NCBI RefSeq assembly: GCF_910596095.1
Contig: NC_056540.1
Span: forward strand, 19,616,501 to 19,680,500
DNA length: 64,000 nt
From: Thunnus maccoyii
Lineage: Eukaryota; Chordata; Actinopteri; Scombriformes; Scombridae
Reading direction: 5' to 3'
Below, one piece after another: positions 38,001 through 49,399 of this stretch. Made by a program: the position numbers and the translations under genes. Each line of letters starts with the position of its first letter. Position 1 is the stretch's first letter. The notes beneath the pieces were generated by a model. It worked only from the letters and a program-made list of their open reading frames with translations, had not been told where the DNA came from and searched no databases.

Positions 38001-40577
38001 TTGCTGCTTGGACTAGCTTCATATTTAACAGACAGATATGAGAAAATATTTAACTATTCCTTTAAAAGATGCTAAACTAGCACTGGAGAATATAAATGTA
38101 ATTTAATTTTACATTATAGATGTACAAAGTTAAATTTTATAATACTGATACCAATTCAGAGTGCAGATCTATTACTTTAACTGTATTGTTATGATGGTTT
38201 TATATTGGATTAAGTGGACATTATTGGTCATTAACTGATGCATAATTGATTTTCACATATCAGAGAGCTTAAACGACTTTCTAAATGTGCAAAACTTGGC
38301 AGAAAATCAGTTCTCAACAGTCTGATTTCTGATGTTGCAGATGTTCTTCCAGCATTCTGAAAATTATCTGTTAAAAACATCCCAGATCAAGTACTCATAT
38401 TTCATTAATAAATAACATCTCACTGCTACATTAAATTTTAATACCAACTCTGCGGTTCTTACTGAGAATATAAAACCTCCTACAGAAAAACGAACAACAT
38501 ATAAGACAGATAAAGACAGGGCATTTGACAGAAAAGCTGTCCCAGCTGTTCCAGCTGTTGCGGCTGATTTTTTCTGGTTGCTGACCTTTTGACTTCCTGT
38601 GTGAGTTTGTTGTTGACGGAGCGCGAAGCGTCCAGCTGGCCCTCCAAGGAACATACTTGGGCTTGCTTGGTCTGAAGATCCTGGGACAGGCGCTGGCCGC
38701 TGGTCACTGCCACCTTGGCCTCCTCCCGAACACTCTGGAGCTCCCTGTGCACAGACTGGAGCTCTCCCCGCACCTCCTCATACTAGGCAGGAGGGGAGGA
38801 GAAGAGAGGAGAGGAGAGTGATTTTAATGATTAAAGTGGTGAAAACAAATAACAAATCCCACTACAGATGATTAACTATGCCAGTGTGTTACAGAATGAT
38901 ATGGTGCATGTTATCAAATATTTTGTACAACAAAATCTTCTTAACAAATTGTTGTAATAACAACGTTGACTGTTTCTGGAGACAAACTAAACTAGGTTTG
39001 GTTTTTCAGAGGTATCACAATAAAGGCTGATGCTGAAAGCTTATACCAGTTAATATCTGTAAACTAAAGGAAAACAAGAGTCCACAACCATGTTAGCGGC
39101 TCTGTGAGGCTGTACTTCGGCACAGCCTTGAGCTAAATGCTAACAAGATCACATGACTATGCTAACATACTGATGTTTACCATGTTCACAGTTTAACATT
39201 TTAGCATGCTAACAGTCTTTGTACCATAAAGTACAGCTGAGGCTGCTGGGAAGGCTGCCTTATTTTGTACATCAAATTCAAGTTCTCACCACTGTCCACA
39301 TCCCTCACACTGGTCAACACCTAACTCCTCCAGCTCCCTACGGTCTGCTGATTCCCTTGGTGCATTCAAGAAACACCTGAAAACTTCCGTGAACAATTCA
39401 ACACTTGAGCCCCTTCCTCTTTTTAGCACTTTGTTGATTGTTGTACTTCTTTCTTGTTGCTTATGGTATTTCTTATGCACTTGCCTACATTCAGTTGTTT
39501 CTTACTTTATATATTAGCCTCGTGGTTGTATGCCTCCACCAACCAGTCAAGTTGCAGTTCACATCCATGTCTGTTATATAATAGTCATATAATATTTGTA
39601 GTGAAGACTTTGAAGGAATTTAATCTTGGGTGCCCATCTAGAAACTGTGGTGATTTTATTGGCATCACTAATTCAGTATCCGTTCAAATGTGAAATATGG
39701 TCATAATCTCTCCTTCTGTTCCCGAGTTATTGCGTTGAATCGTGGCCATAAAAGTGTTTTCACAGAACATTATGATGTCACAATGAAGTTGACCTTTGAC
39801 CTTTTGGATATAAAATGTTATCACTTCATCATTTTATCCTATTGGACATTTGTGTGAAACTTTTTCATAGTTAGCATATGAATTCTTGAGTTATAGCCAA
39901 AAATGTGTTTTGTGAAGTCACAGTGACATTTGACCTTTGATTGCCAAAGTCTAATCAGTTCATCCTTGAGTCCAAATGGATGTTTGTGGAAATTTGAAGA
40001 AATTCCCTCAAGGCGTTCATGAGATATCACGTTCACTTTCAAATGGGAAGGACGGACAGACGTACAGACAGCCTGAAAACATAATACCTCCAGCCACGGC
40101 TGTTGCTGGCGTGGAGGCATGAAAACTTCTGCTCTGTCTACGCTCTCTCTCACTGCACTTGTACCTGGTCAGCTACTTGAGAATTTGTACAACAGCTCTT
40201 TCAGTCGCTGCCCTCTAACGCTTGATTGTCTTTCCTCACTTGTAAGTTGCTTTGGATCAAAACGTCTGCCAAATGACAAAATGTAAAATGTAAATGTAAC
40301 TCTTCTCACTACCAGTGAAAATGTTGAAAATACTAATGATATGATTCATAAATCTTTGTGATTCAAATGAATTTTTTGGGTAACAGCATCATATAACCAA
40401 CATAGTTGCTTTTACCTTCACAGTTTGTTTTTCAAGGCTAGTATTGATGTTGTCCAGCTGCAGCTGTTTCTGCTTGTTCTCTCTGGACAGACGCTCCTGA
40501 TGGACCTGCAGCTCCTTCACCTTTTGCAGGACCCGTCCAGACAGCCCCACCGTCCAGTCCTCCTCAGCCCAGCTCAT
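21402..40577 (-). CDS. cenpf: Centromere protein F (mitosin)
   Basis: CENP-F is a large coiled-coil kinetochore-corona and nuclear-matrix protein that binds microtubules and dynein regulators in G2/M. Exons: 40577-40416, 38782-38586, 37498-37395, 37065-37001, 36433-36172, 33399-33206, 32531-32406, 32174-32046, 29847-29737, 28692-28557, 27973-26502, 26019-25123, 24868-24552, 23868-23784, 23153-22559, 21517-21402. Phases join throughout to give 1655 aa. MSWAEEDWTVGL at the N terminus matches the CENP-F N domain (human MSWALEEWKEGL). CQRQNAESSR (about 345) and LNQELQQARTLHNALQAQ (before 413) match the N-terminal coiled coil. EYEPYGLPEVV then KGFADIPTG..PYIVRR (about 1608-1634) match the C-terminal Rb-binding domain. 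Human CENP-F exceeds 3000 aa; here the central region is about half as long. The frame stops at ...QEETD, with no CAAX box. Confidence 0.93.
22516..22539. repeat. Homopolymer C24 (G24 in cenpf sense)
   Basis: An uninterrupted run of 24 C lies 19 bases beyond the cenpf donor at 22558, so the nascent transcript would carry a G24 tract near the 5' splice site. Confidence 0.95.
23981..24466. mobile_element. Tc1/mariner remnant in a cenpf intron
   Basis: The ends are inverted repeats: TACTGTGCAAAAGTTTTAGG on the left and the complement TACTGTGCAAAGGTTTTAGC on the right, flanked by TA-rich sequence. The inside resembles the 3' part of a Tc1-type transposase gene on the plus strand: 'cagcatgacaatgactccaa' (HDND) and 'cctgatctcaacatcattga' (PDLNIIES). 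Stops and frameshifts interrupt it and the 5' half is missing, so it is inactive. Confidence 0.85.
28693..29736 (-). other. cenpf: cenpf intron
   Basis: A GT-AG intron without recognised features, except that its 5' end (sense) starts with a long CA microsatellite at 29683-29731. Confidence 0.85.
29683..29731. repeat. GT/CA microsatellite abutting a cenpf donor
   Basis: A (GT)n run of about 49 bases. In the cenpf transcript the intron reads GTAAGA followed at once by (CA)n. Confidence 0.95.
30801..30829. repeat. Perfect hairpin, 13-bp arms and 3-base loop
   Basis: Arms TGCAATAAATCAC and GTGATTTATTGCA are exact inverted copies separated by AAT. Confidence 0.9.
32010..32040. repeat. GT/CA microsatellite abutting a cenpf donor
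   Basis: The cenpf transcript reads GTAGA then (CA)n at the donor of the 32174-32046 exon. Confidence 0.95.
33400..36171 (-). other. cenpf: cenpf intron of 2.8 kb
   Basis: Contains a 21-base direct duplication at 34163-34204 (ACAAATGGGGTCAATCCAT repeated) and a perfect 44-bp palindrome at 35938-35981. No exon is seen. Confidence 0.8.
35938..35981. repeat. Perfect palindrome, 21-bp arms and 2-base centre
   Basis: The left arm (starts ACTCTGTTTAACTCAG) and right arm (ends CTGAGTTAAACAGAGT) are exact reverse complements over 21 bases around a central TG. The flanking bases do not pair, so the symmetry stops abruptly. Confidence 0.95.
39241..40290 (+). mobile_element. LINE 3' end interrupted by a second element
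   Basis: On the plus strand 39290-39480 translates to a LINE C-terminal signature (SSSLRSADSLGAFKKHLKTS). The matching 3' tail resumes at 40150-40290, with 'gtaagttgctttggatcaaaacgtctgccaaatgac' and a repeated TGTAAATGTAA-type end. A separate inverted-repeat element (39527-40120) sits between the two parts. The reading frame is decayed. Confidence 0.7.
39527..40120. mobile_element. Inverted-repeat element nested in the LINE end
   Basis: The left end TATGCCTCCACCAACCAG and the complement of the right end CATGCCTCCACGCCAGCAAC form an imperfect terminal inverted repeat. The interior ('gaaattccctcaaggcgttcatgagatatc', 'ggacggacagacgtacagacagcc') is a sequence I recognise as a widespread fish repeat. 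No transposase frame is present, so it looks like a non-autonomous DNA element. Confidence 0.7.
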
Positions 40578-41665
40578 CTCTCCCTGTCTGGGCCTGACAG
40601 AGTGGAAAAATAACATCAGCCACACAATGCAGACATTTAATTAACTTCTACCTTTACATTTTAAGTTTGTCTGCATAAAAGACAGAGTGTCGAGACAATG
40701 TGAGAGCTGACCTGTCCTATTCCTGCCTAACAGATCCAGAATCAGACAGTTCCTGGAGCCATGGGAGTCAGCAGCTGGAGTGAAGGAAACAGCAACAAAC
40801 ACAGTCTGAAAGAAAGAGGAAGCACAAGATTGTATATAAGGTACAGGTAGTCGTGCGTCATGTGTGTTGTGACAGAGAATCCAATCCATACCACATCTAT
40901 CTAAATAAGTCTCAATCATCTGCGCCTCTGGCTCCGAGTCCTGTCTTGAATATGTTATGTTGCCGAGGCTTTGATCCCTCAGGGAGACGCTGGTTGTCAC
41001 CGCTGGGCAGCTGTGACTCAGTGTTTTCCAACACAGATGGCCTGCAATTTTCCAAGAGCACTCTTCAAGTTGAAAATAAAATCCCTTCTCTCTCAAACCT
41101 ATGCAGCAGCAGTTACATGTTCACATAGAATTCAACATTTTTGCTCAAAATACTTCACATCTGACTATTTTAGAGTTAAATCTACAAACACTACATTTGC
41201 TAACACTTTGTTCATGAGGATAAACACCGACAAAAGCCCACACACACAAGAACAAGCAGTATTAAAAGTGAGAGTGTGTCGGAATGAAGAAAAGCCTGAT
41301 TGAAAACGACGGCCTGACCAAACCTGTAAAAGTTAATTCTGAACTCAGTTTTGACATGCACTCCAGCCTCGAGGCTATTAACGCCGCAACTCCAGTCACA
41401 TGGTTTCTGTCATAGTTTACAGGTTGTGTCACAGTGTTTACCTGTTTCTGAGGACAAGAATGGCAGAAATACACAACTGCACTGACAGAAGTGTTAGTGA
41501 GACAAGCAACAACATAAATCCTACAGTAATCACAAAGACTGTAAAACAATATGTTAGAGGGACTGCTTCAAAGTGAGTTTGTATGTGATTTCATTAGGGT
41601 GACATGTTAAGCGTTGTGTTAATGAGAATAAGATGCTCGTTGGTTAAGAGGAAGCATTTAGTTTA

Positions 41666-41850
41666 ATTTATGGCTGCAGTTATCGGTTATTCTCATAATC
41701 TATTATTCTATCAATACATTGTGATTCATCTATTTATAGTTTAGTCTCTAAAATGTCAGAAAATAGTAGAAAACGGCCTTTTGCAAATTCCCAGAGCTCA
41801 AAGTCTTCAAATTGCTTATTTTGTATTACCAAAAGTTAAAAACTTAAATG
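41666..41850 (+). mobile_element. Short inverted-repeat element, copy 5 (5' half)
   Basis: It begins TATGGCTGCAGTTATCGGTTA and contains CTAAAATGTCAGAAAATAG. The 3' half is missing. Confidence 0.7.
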
Positions 41851-41869
41851 ATGTAACTAGAGTTGCAAT

Positions 41870-42180
41870 GATTAGTTGATTAATCAATTAGATGATTGGA
41901 AGAAAATTAATTGGCAACTAATCTGATAATCGAAAAAATCATTTTAGTAATTTTTAAAGTAAAAATGCCAAAGCTTCTCAATTGTGAGAATTTGAAGCTT
42001 TTCTGTGCCGTACATTATTTTAATCTGAATATATTTGGATTTTAGACTGTTGACAAAAAAAGAAATTTGAGCTGAGCTTTAAGAAATTTTAACAGGCATT
42101 TTTCTCTATTTTCTAATATTTTATAGACAAACTGATTAATCTGAATGAAGATCGTAGATAGATAATTTCTATCGCTGTCC
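41870..42180 (-). mobile_element. Short inverted-repeat element, copy 6 (diverged)
   Basis: It starts GAGTTGCAATGATTAGTTGA, and a 'gcaactaatctgataatcg' block and a 'gaatatatttggattttagactgttgac' block align in reverse with copy 2. It lies almost directly after copy 5. Confidence 0.65.
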
Positions 42181-43586
42181 TTGGTGTTTTGATTGATTGA
42201 CTGATTTTATTTGACAATATCATTTAAAAAAGAACACCAGCACTGCCAGGGCATTGAGTGCTTACATAAAGGTAAAGTCAGGATAACACAATAAAGCCCT
42301 GAGGCTTATTTCCATTGTGGTCCCCAAAGGGAATTAAACAGTCTACCAACCATTTGTCAAGATGGACACAGGAATTCAATATCTGACTTCAGATGTATTA
42401 TAAAATAGGAACTTAAAAACCAGAAAACAGAATCTTGTACACAAACAACATACATTTCTTTTTAAAGAAGCAGACACCACCAAAAAAAATCATCTCACAA
42501 AAGTTATTTGACATTGTTAAAGATGCAAATATCAGTGGATTAAAGGGTAAATCAACATATTGACCTATCTCGAATCCATGTAGGAATACTAGCAGCACCT
42601 GTTAACCTTTGCCACACCTCTTTAAAAAAGGAGACAGCCTTTTCCATGGTACTAACATGTAGGCATTTCAATGCTTTTTGAATCTATAAAGATTTAATCA
42701 AGTTTGTTATACTGGCTCTGCTATTTTGACTATGACCTTTCCCCGTCTTCTATGCATAGTAAAGACAGAAACCAAATGTCCAATTGTCCTAATGTACAAT
42801 ATACTACAGCATATCAACATCACTGAACATTGTATATTTTGCAAATAATATACTATAGTCATAGTTATATCTCTGAACTCTATTCTACTTTTTATTCTAT
42901 TTATTTTTCATATGAGTTAGACTATTTAGTTATTGTATATAATTTAACCTTTAATTTTAACAGCATGTAAATAACTATATTTCACTGGTTAATAAGGACC
43001 TGCTTCAAAGGTCCCAAGATATCTTATGACCTGCAACTCAATCAGCGCTTACAAAGAAGTGTATAAAGTACAAACTGATTAATTGCTTTCTGCCTGTAGC
43101 ATTTTTATTTGACCTGCCTCATTGTTTTGAGTTTTGATTTATGTCAAGTGGCTGCTGTAACTCAATAACGTCCCTTTAAGATTATTAAAGTCAGTCGATA
43201 ACTCTATTAATCATTCTATATCTCTCCATCTATCTAAACTAACTAACTAACTAACTGTTCATCAAGTGGTTAAAAGCAGGTTTAGTTAAGTCTGTGGTCA
43301 GAGGTGGCAGACATCCAGAAGTTGGACATTGGCCTGCCGCTGTTACCAACGTCTGATCACGAGGTTCACAACACAACAAGAGACAAGAAATGACAACTTC
43401 AGGATCACAAGCAGCTGGATTTCATCATTCGTCATTTTAACGTCCATCCTGAGCAGCAGTGTCAGTGACCCGCCGAGACAGATTCTCCTCTGTCGGTTGT
43501 TTAGTGTCTGGTTCATCAGCGGTCAGTAGCTGACACTCAACTTCGCTGTGATGCTACAAGCTAACCCCCTCACTAAAGCTACTTAC

Positions 43587-43680
43587 CATTCAGTTTGGAG
43601 TTACAAAGGGCGCCAGCCGCAGGGGAGAGGCTCACACTGAGACGGTGCTCCGATACCGTTTAAAAGTAACAGCAACCGCC
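43587..43680 (-). other. cenpf: Non-coding first exon of cenpf
   Basis: A strong donor (CTGAATG|GTAAGT) ends at 43587 on the minus strand. Joining it to the acceptor at 40593 places the start codon 16 bases into exon 2. The last ATG of exon 1 then opens a ten-codon uORF overlapping the cenpf start. The 5' limit is not known. Confidence 0.6.
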
Positions 43681-44110
43681 GGTTATTCACTATATGACGA
43701 GCGAGTGGCCGCTTTTAATCCGAAACAAAGCGAACACGTATCGTTAACTGACAGTTTTCATATCCCATAAAGATGCCGCGCGCGTCTCATGCCGCTGACA
43801 AGCCAACAGAACGAGACAGAGTCGTTGTGGCACGAGGCGGGTTGGGCCGGGGGTTAGTGACGTAGCAGGGGGATGTTTTGGGAAAAGTCCTCGCGGGCGG
43901 AATGAACCTCTGATGACCTCTAGCGACAAAAACCCCAACCTCAAGTCTAACATATCAACGGTTACACTTCAGTTTCTGATAAACGTGAGTTATACAGCTG
44001 CTGCCATCGTAACACGTCTTTAATTTCCGTTATAAAACGATTAGTTCCCGTCCTTGATTATGATTGGCTGAGCCGCGTTCGAAACCGTTGTAAAGTACTA
44101 TATAAACACA
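43640..44110 (-). promoter_or_regulatory. cenpf: Probable cenpf promoter region
   Basis: The region upstream of exon 1 is GC/CpG-rich (43780-43900). It contains TTTAAA at 43659-43664, a form allowed for the CHR cell-cycle element, and a reverse CCAAT box (GATTGGCTG, about 44064-44072). Mammalian CENPF is a G2/M gene controlled through CHR and CCAAT sites, so these are plausible, but such short motifs arise by chance. Confidence 0.4.
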
Positions 44111-44539
44111 CACCTGTGACCGCATTACAACAGTATTACTGCGCCAGTTAGTCATAAATTGTTTCAAAATGTTATGATTATTGATTTACTGGGTGGGCAA
44201 AGCATAGATGAGTGGTGGAGAGCGGTGGACAGGATAGAAGGGGGAGATAAAAAAGAAAGGCAACACGCTGAAATTAATGAGAGAGAAATTAAAGAGCTGG
44301 AAAAGTCAAGAAACGAAGTCAGGACCCCGTTAGATTGTGTTGTGAGAGGGATCCTGACCCACCATGCATCACGTAAAGCGGCAAAGACATTGTGAAGTCT
44401 AGGATTTTGCCCGAAATCACATAATCACGGTCAGTAAACGTCGTATCCTCCACGTCGTGCCTAACGCCCCTCACCTGCTGTAAAATCATTGTAAACCACG
44501 GCCTCTTGTGGCTTATTGCTTTATTGTCAGATATCTGCC

Positions 44540-44910
44540 CAACCACAAAACTTTAATTGCCACTAATGACTATTGTCATTATCAATTCATCTGTAAATTC
44601 TTTTTTTCGATTAATCGATTAGACGTTTGGTCTATAAAATGTCAGAAAATCGTAAAAAAAAATTGTCGACCACTTCTTCACGAAAACCTTAGATGCAACC
44701 TCAAATGTCTTGTTTTGTCCAGAAACAGTCCATAACCCAAATATATTCAGTTTATTATCATAAAGATTAAATAAACCAGAAAATGTTCACATTAAATGGA
44801 ATGAAAGTTTTTGTTTTCTTAAAAAATGACTCAAGGTGATTAATCAATTATCAAAATAGCTGGCTACTAATCAATTAATCGACTAATCGTCACATCGTCT
44901 GGATATAGCA
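44540..44910 (+). mobile_element. Short inverted-repeat element, copy 7
   Basis: It contains TCGATTAATCGATTAGACG, TATAAAATGTCAGAAAATCG, 'cagtccataacccaaatata' and 'tgattaatcaattatcaaaatagctggctac', in the order of copy 2. Confidence 0.85.
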
Positions 44911-46326
44911 ATATAGCAAAAAATAAAGCAAAATCTTGTGAGTGGGCCTTAGGTTTCTTTTGTAGGTTTTTTTTTTTGTTTTTTTGTCAAAGTATTATTT
45001 GCAATGTCAAGAAAGACTTCTCACCTTCAATTCTTTATGGCAATTTGATTAATTGTAATTAATCAAATATGCACTACTTAAGCACAATATTAAATAACAT
45101 GATGAAAGGCTGGTCGGCTTAGTTTAGTTTTAGTCTTAAGACCTTCATTGTTTCAGCTGATACTGCTTACATGTTGCATATTTCTAAATTGATTAGTAAT
45201 TAATTTACCTCGCAGTAAACATGGAGCTGTGTAATGCTTCAGCATATGAATAGTTGACACAGTTTCTATTTGCACAGAGAGTGAGAGTAATAGGGATTTT
45301 TTTTCCCCCAGAGACCTCCACACAGGTTATTCTGGCAGTAGTTGTAACCACCAAGTTACAAATTTCACACAAAGCAGAAATTTAGGATTAGTATTCATGA
45401 AGACAAAGTAGGTTTTAATTACCTTGTATAGCTAGTGCTCAGTTGACCCATCTTCATCTGTCTTAAACAGGGATTGGCTGGATTTTTGATCCTATACTGG
45501 GCTTATTTAGTTTTGGGGCTCTTACCAAACAGCATTATTTCATAACATATCACATATAATATATCATATGATTGTTTATTTATATTTTCAGTAAGGTTCA
45601 GGCAATATAAGATTTTCTTCTCCCTGCTCCTTTTCGGTCAAAGAAATTTGTGTTTTATTCATGAATCGCATTTTATCTGGAGCTGTACATAACCATGAGC
45701 GAAACAAATAAATGAAATGGAATAATACAAGTGAAAAATAGTGTTTTTGACAATAGGTATGTGGTGTACTGAAATAAAGTGTAATATAACAAGCCAGCAT
45801 AATTAATAATTAACCACCTTGTTTTTCACCAAATCAGTCTTTAACAAATTTAAAATGAGCTTTGCAATATGTAAATTATCACAAAAAATATTTCAAATAA
45901 AGAAACCTGTTCAGTACAGTTTTACGGTATAAAACTAGAAAACATAAGATAATATGACTTAAACAAATTCTAAAATTCTGGCCAAAAATTGAACAGCAAA
46001 TTTGATTTCATAGTTGTATTTATGGGTCTGACTCCATAAATAAATTATATATATTAAACTTCTTTTCTCCTATTAACCTCCTTTCAATTCACTTCAATCC
46101 AGATTACTTTATTTTCATTTGTGCAGTGGACAAATAAGGCAAATACAGCAGTCATAGACAATCAAAGCACAGTCAGGGCCACGATTAGTTAATCATTGTG
46201 TGCAGCCATGATACATAAAATACATAAAATAAATACCTAATTCACATACAAATTGAAATACCATTCTAAGGATAAAAAACTTGGAGTAAAAGCCACGAGC
46301 AATAATAATGCTACAGTGCAGCAGTG

Positions 46327-46330
<4 letters not shown>

Positions 46331-46396
<66 letters not shown>
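46331..46396. repeat. Long GT microsatellite
   Basis: An uninterrupted (TG)n run of about 66 bases. Confidence 0.95.
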
Positions 46397-46397
<1 letters not shown>

Positions 46398-46479
46398 TCT
46401 GACTTAGCCTACTTTTGGGGACACATTTCAGACTCAAGACCAGTTACTGTAATTAATGAACTTTAATGATATGAAACTT

Positions 46480-47870
46480 TATTTATACAGCATCTTTCAT
46501 ACATAAAATGCAGCTCAAAGTGCTTTACAGCAGAAAATAAAAAGACAGAGGTACTATAAAGAAGACATGAGGGGCCATAAAAAAGAGCAATAAAAGGAGC
46601 AATAAAAAGAGCAATAAAACAATTTAAAAAAGAATAAAAAAGCATAGAATGGGTATAAAGGTATAAAAGAAGTATTAAATAAAACATTGATGTCATAAAA
46701 AATTAAATAGCAAGATCGTAAAAATAGGTTTTGGGCTGTTTCTTAAAACTATCAACCAAAGTTGCTTGTCTAATTCATAGTGGGAGTGTGTTTTAAACCT
46801 TTGGTGCATAAAAACAGAAGTCTGCTTCACTTTTTATGGTTCATTTTTGGATCTGATACGACGGTTTGGAACATATTCGGACAAGCAATCAGAAATGTAT
46901 GAAGGTTCTGAACCACTAAGAGCCTTAAAAACAAGTTAAAGAATTTAAAATCAATCCTCAGTGACGCAGGCAGCCAGTGTAATGACGCTAAAACTGGAGT
47001 AATATGATCTCTTTCCCTGGTTCTTGTTAAAACCCTGGCTGTTGAGCTGCAGCCTCCATTGTAAGTAGGGTCTAACTCTTGCAATTTTTCTTCAGTGATA
47101 AAAGACAATCTTTGTAACATTGTTTATGTGTGAATTAAAATCTAACTCAGAATCAAGAATAACACCCAGATTTTTTACTTCCAACTTGTTCTGTGGTACC
47201 AGACTTCCAAGTTTGCTAGAAACCTTTTGTCTCTGTTCACTTTTACCAATTATGAGAATTTCTTTTTTTTCTTCATTTAATTTAAGAAAATTATTGCTCA
47301 TCCGCTGTTACACACTCGAGAGGCAATTTATAATGAGATTCAGTGCATCAGAGTCATCTGGCGCTACAGATAAATACAACAGTGTCATCAGCATAACAAT
47401 GATAATTCAAACCATGATCACCAATAATTTTACCAAGTGGTGGCATATTTAAACAAAATAATAAATGACCAACAATTGAACCCTGTGGACATTGAATTTG
47501 ACTGTCTGGTGTCTGTCTGTGAGGAAGGAGAGGATGAGGAGTGTGAGGTGGGGGTTGACATTCATCTGAAGGAGATTGTATCGCATTAGATGAGGTTGCA
47601 TGCTGTTAAATGCGCTTGAGAAATCCACAAAAACCTTCCTCCCTCTGTAGCTGTGGTAGAATGAGCCTTTCAAAGCTCTTCATCGGCAAATATATTAAAG
47701 CTACAGGGCGAAGATTGTGATTTAGATTGTGGATCCGTGTATCTGGGTGACAAGAGACACCTGTTAATCTAGCGGATGATACTGCAGAGACAAAGACGCT
47801 GCCCACATTTTTATTGGATAGAAACACATCTGAACTTTGTCTTGATTGGCCGCACATACACACCCATCAG
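46480..47870 (-). pseudogene. Decayed LINE reverse transcriptase (3' half)
   Basis: Reading leftward on the minus strand, successive fragments in different frames follow the order of a non-LTR retrotransposon RT. RPVALIYLPMKSFERLILP comes first (about 47700), then FVDFSSAFNSMQPH (about 47630) and the catalytic YADDTVVF (complement of 47381-47395 and adjacent bases). Next come LKLNEEKKEILIIGK and VKNLGVILDSELDFNSHI (47150-47280), and finally HITPVLASLHWLPASLRIDFK (about 46990). Several stops and frameshifts split it, so it is inactive. The style is that of fish L2/CR1-like LINEs; the exact clade is not assigned. Confidence 0.85.
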
Positions 47871-47936
47871 AAAATGGAGGCCCAGCATATTTCACATAGT
47901 GCGAGAGCGGAATACGACACAGGCGTTTGTCATAGC

Positions 47937-48115
47937 AGGAAAAGCACAGGTGTTACTAATATCATTAACAATGCCTCTGTTCTAATTCAGTTGTCCCAGT
48001 AAGCCACGACAGTGTGACAGTGAGCGAGCACGCACGACACCAAGACCCTGAAACTGAAGCAGCTATATAGAATTCAGCCGTAGTTGATTTTATTATTTAC
48101 ACCTGTGCTTTTCCT
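47937..48115. repeat. Inverted pair with 17-bp perfect arms
   Basis: AGGAAAAGCACAGGTGT at 47937-47953 has an exact reverse complement at 48099-48115. Similarity extends imperfectly outward (TTTGTCAT). The 145-base interior is unrecognised. It may be the terminal inverted repeat of a small element. Confidence 0.6.
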
Positions 48116-49399
48116 ACCATGACAAAAAAAATGTGTTCCATGAAAAATACCTAAAATACTTTTTAAAGGGTGGTAATCACTGACAAATATGAATGCACGA
48201 CTGTATGACATGACACAAGAAGACAGGTTTGCTCTGTTTCTTTGAGAGTTTGTCATGTCAAACTGCGTGACAGAGAGCGGCAGAGCAAATTAATTTTACA
48301 CGTTGATATTTCATGATTGTTTCATAAGTGGATTGAATATGTGCGAATGGATCATTAGGATTCAGAGAATATTTCATTTCATTTTCTGCAACTGATGTTA
48401 ATTTAACAGTAAGCTGGTCAGGGGGTCTGAAGGAGGCTTTAGCGCGGAAATCTATGTGCCGTTTTTTTCCACAATGGTGAAACGATTCACGATACCCTTC
48501 CTATACAATCCAAAATTAAGGTTATTCTTCTGATTTATGTTATTTTCAGTGGTGGGCCACATATAGTAGCAACTAACCTTTCCCCTATATTACAAACAAT
48601 AAGAGCACCCACTGTAGGCGACTTTAATTAGATTATAATAGTCATTACAACCACTCATTCTTCCCGGTAGGCTCTGGATTTCAGTGTAATCTGGGATTTG
48701 GTGGCTCAGTGCTGAGTGATGCGGAAACCCAGAAACTAGCCTGCAATTATCTTCCATACAATAACATATGCTAGTTAGTGGGACAGGCCTGACAGTTTAT
48801 AAGTGTGAGAAAGTTATATTAGGTGGGTGGTTATGTAATCTTAGTGCAATGCTGGTCTGGTAATTTACAGGTGTGCCTCAAGAATTGCTGTCTGTGAACT
48901 GGGAGACCATTGTCACTCATGCAATGTGTTATTTTCAAGAAACCAGAAAGTCTCATGGTTAGAATTTTATGACTCTTCAGGAAAATCTTTCAGCCACTGT
49001 GGAAGAAGATTGAAGTACCTTTGAACAAGGCAGCGTCCAGCCTGCATGTGTGTATGAGATCAAAGCCTCTTTACAGCTTTAACTGCCAGATAAAAAGGAG
49101 ATCAAATTGTTAAAACACAACAGAAATGTGGCTTAAATGAAATGAAAATAGCTTTGTACAGCCAACAATAAGGTTCGCGTGCTATTACGTAAACATCCCA
49201 CTTGAATTCTGTCACTCAGGTGGATGCTCATGTCATGTGGTAAGCTCATCTTTATTAATACAGGATTACATTTATTCTCAATCCTAAACTCACACACACA
49301 CTCCACATGCTCCTCACAAAAGTACGAACAAGTACTGTCTGCCGGGACCGTCAAAGGTAGCAAGGCAGGCAGGTAGCTGTGTACAGGTACCCGCTGGAG

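Larger units (their letters stand above)
40594..43586 (-). other. cenpf: cenpf first intron
   Basis: A 3-kb intron between the non-coding first exon and the exon holding the start codon. It contains repeat copies 5 and 6 (41666-41850, 41870-42180). The AT-rich sequence at 42190-43250 looks repetitive but was not assigned. Confidence 0.75.

Noticed and set aside
44159-44395. 78-codon plus-strand frame next to the cenpf promoter
   Set aside because: No recognised motif or splice or poly(A) support; possible but not supportable as a divergent gene.
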